From the NCBI GenBank assembly GCA_914767715.1, contig OU612070.1, positions 11,923,501 to 11,987,500 on the forward strand: 64,000 bases of DNA, in the 5' to 3' direction. How positions within the stretch are numbered: position 1 is the first letter of the stretch; the number at the start of each line of letters is the position of its first letter. A program made the translations under genes and the position numbers. Of the stretch, positions 63,401 to 64,000 are shown in pieces. The stretch is from Membranipora membranacea. Taxonomy: Eukaryota > Bryozoa > Gymnolaemata > Cheilostomatida > Membraniporidae. The notes under the pieces were generated by a model. The model saw only the letters and a list, made by a program, of their open reading frames with translations. It was not told the DNA's origin and made no database searches.

Positions 63401-64000
63401 CGCAAAGTGCCCTAATCCTCATACTGAGAATGTAATATGTTCTAGAAAACTAGAATGCATTCTAGAGGTGAGGCCATAGAGGACCTCCTAATCATAAGTG
63501 TGCAGCAAACTGCCAAAACTGAACTGGCACTAATCGGCCATTGGCAGTGACACTTTGATCTTAGCCAATAGGCCGAGAAGCTATTTTCATTAAAAACCAG
63601 TAGTGTTCGGTGCATTTTTCTGGTAGTTAGAACTCATTGCTTTTGAAACACTGGATGGAATAAATGTACAATTCGTTCTCTTTTTAGTGTAAGAAACAGT
63701 TAATCTTAAATCATAATCACTATATAGGAAGTCTAAAAATGGAATCCAGAACCGATATATAAATTGAAAGTTCTGGTCGCGCTCGATTAACTGCAGTGAA
63801 ACTTTCCTTACCTCTGTTTCTCAAGTGTACATAAATCTCAGATACAGGGTAACTCTTTCCGAGATCTACGACCCACCACTGTGCAAGTGACTCCTTGCCA
63901 TCTGTACTAGTGTACCTGTTTAGTTTACCATCGACTGCTATGGAGCTCTTCCCGCCTCCAGCATCACCAGTGTATGTACTTCTCTGTTTTGTAACTTTGC
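53520..64000 (-). CDS. F-type lectin/FN3 transmembrane receptor without phosphatase (5' end outside window)
   Basis: Paralog of the RPTP at 4049-36363. Gene order: lectin pairs 63812-64000/63067-63294, 62248-62456/61796-62024 and 61241-61449/60789-61017. Then about five FN3 domains: 60133-60235/59290-59455, 58680-58742/58284-58470, 57949-58055/57272-57438, 56815-56902/56165-56576 and 55880-55990/55170-55340. Then the membrane-proximal module 54277-54526 (VGDGRIFDGYFNQALEEGTE), TM exon 53923-54104 (LFAGVTAAGAVMVTAAVVVA...) and final exon 53520-53688. The tail is RRRKHK followed by about 50 residues with tyrosines in DEDYEQT, HTYNSIE and NSYDRSL, then a TAA stop. No PTP domain follows. The membrane-proximal module lacks the furin site of the RPTP. 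A poly(A) signal (TTTATT at 53410-53415) lies 105 bp past the stop. Inference: a lectin receptor signalling through tail tyrosines; YNSI also fits a YxxPhi endocytic motif. Confidence 0.8.
57208..57260 (-). mobile_element. SINE family 1 tail fragment
   Basis: AGACACCCATCGAGGGTGCT with following CTGGGGACAGGAGCAACCAA matches the tail of the SINEs at 8709, 9132 and 32561. The tRNA-like head is absent. It abuts an FN3 exon (57272-57438). Confidence 0.5.
60401..60438 (+). repeat. (CA)n microsatellite
   Basis: About 19 uninterrupted CA units, preceded by an interrupted CA-rich stretch. The paralogous intron of the RPTP (27570-27616) carries only a short, interrupted CA-rich stretch, so the array expanded after the duplication. 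Confidence 0.95.
60980..62510 (-). repeat. Tandem duplication of one lectin domain unit, period about 1007 bp
   Basis: Sequence from about 61014 to 61500 recurs at about 62021-62507, offset 1007 bp and nearly identical through exon and intron. The lectin first-half exons (61241-61449 and 62248-62456) look identical in protein. The second-half exons (60789-61017 and 61796-62024) differ more, e.g. [17 protein letters not shown] against LNQWSAVKTIDVTWNRY. This suggests recent duplication or gene conversion limited to part of the unit. Confidence 0.85.
63351..63587 (-). mobile_element. U2-snRNA-headed retroposon insertion
   Basis: On the minus strand the insert starts ATAGCTTCTCGGCC followed by TATTGGCTAAGATCAAAGTG, nearly the 5' end of U2 snRNA (ATCGCTTCTCGGCC, then TTTTGGCTAAGATCAAGTG). 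The rest diverges, though GGTCCTCTATGGCCTCACC recalls the U2 stem IIa. The paralogous intron at 29950-29960 lacks the insert and runs CTAACTATTTTCACTGAAAA directly. Here CTATTTT stands on both sides (63350-63356 and 63581-63587), a 7-bp target duplication. About 225 bp long, in an intron between lectin half-exons. Confidence 0.75.

Noticed and set aside
63430-63470. U12-like branchpoint sequence (CTTATGATTAGGA) on the minus strand of the U2-headed insert
   Set aside because: Short similarity only; no other U12 snRNA structure, most likely chance.
63540-63590. Functional U2 snRNA gene
   Set aside because: Only the 5' end matches; the branchpoint-recognition region and Sm site are not recognisable, and the insert is flanked by a target duplication.

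Overview
The window is metazoan nuclear DNA. Coding exons are mostly 40-250 bp, are bounded by GT..AG introns and lie on an AT-rich background. It carries tRNA-derived SINEs, CR1/L2/Jockey-type LINE copies, a decayed Ty3/gypsy element and a cut-and-paste DNA transposon. The gene content (F-type lectin plus fibronectin III receptors with tyrosine phosphatase domains, and a DUF6589 transposase paired with a RecQ-like helicase) suits an invertebrate. A sponge or cnidarian is my best guess, but the sequence alone does not settle it.

Layout. (1) 1-2800, plus strand: one F-type lectin exon and the last two exons of a receptor phosphatase, with the domains that should lie between them missing. This is an inverted, broken paralog of the next gene. 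(2) 4049-36363, minus strand: an apparently complete receptor protein tyrosine phosphatase (RPTP). It has a signal peptide exon, three F-type lectin domains, about nine FN3 domains each split over two exons, a membrane-proximal module with a furin site, one TM helix, an active D1 phosphatase and a degenerate D2. Its introns hold two LINE fragments and several SINEs. (3) 37274-47599: a 10.3 kb DNA transposon with imperfect terminal inverted repeats starting TAGACTRAAC and a perfect 9-bp target site duplication (GCGTATGAT). It holds two convergent genes whose exons join into uninterrupted reading frames: a 950-aa DUF6589/DDE-type transposase with an internal C2H2 zinc finger, and a 460-aa RecQ-like helicase. 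A separate fold-back element sits inside intron 1 of the transposase. (4) 47.6-53.4 kb: gene-poor, with a decayed gypsy element and a LINE 3' end. (5) 53520-64000, minus strand: a second receptor, paralogous to (2), with F-type lectin and FN3 domains and one TM helix but no phosphatase domains. Instead it has a short cytoplasmic tail with three tyrosines. Its 5' end lies beyond the window.

How it fits together. The receptor genes are a locally duplicated family: one member is a phosphatase, one is a possible phosphotyrosine substrate or adaptor-type receptor, and one is a broken inverted copy. Comparing paralogous introns reveals insertions (a LINE and a U2-snRNA-headed retroposon) with their empty sites. 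The transposon lies between the two receptors, about 0.9 kb upstream of the RPTP start codon. It is the most notable system here: a cut-and-paste element whose transposase travels with its own RecQ-type helicase and whose two ends fold into subterminal hairpins of different sequence. From memory it resembles the helicase-bearing Academ lineage (AcademH), which I could not verify here.
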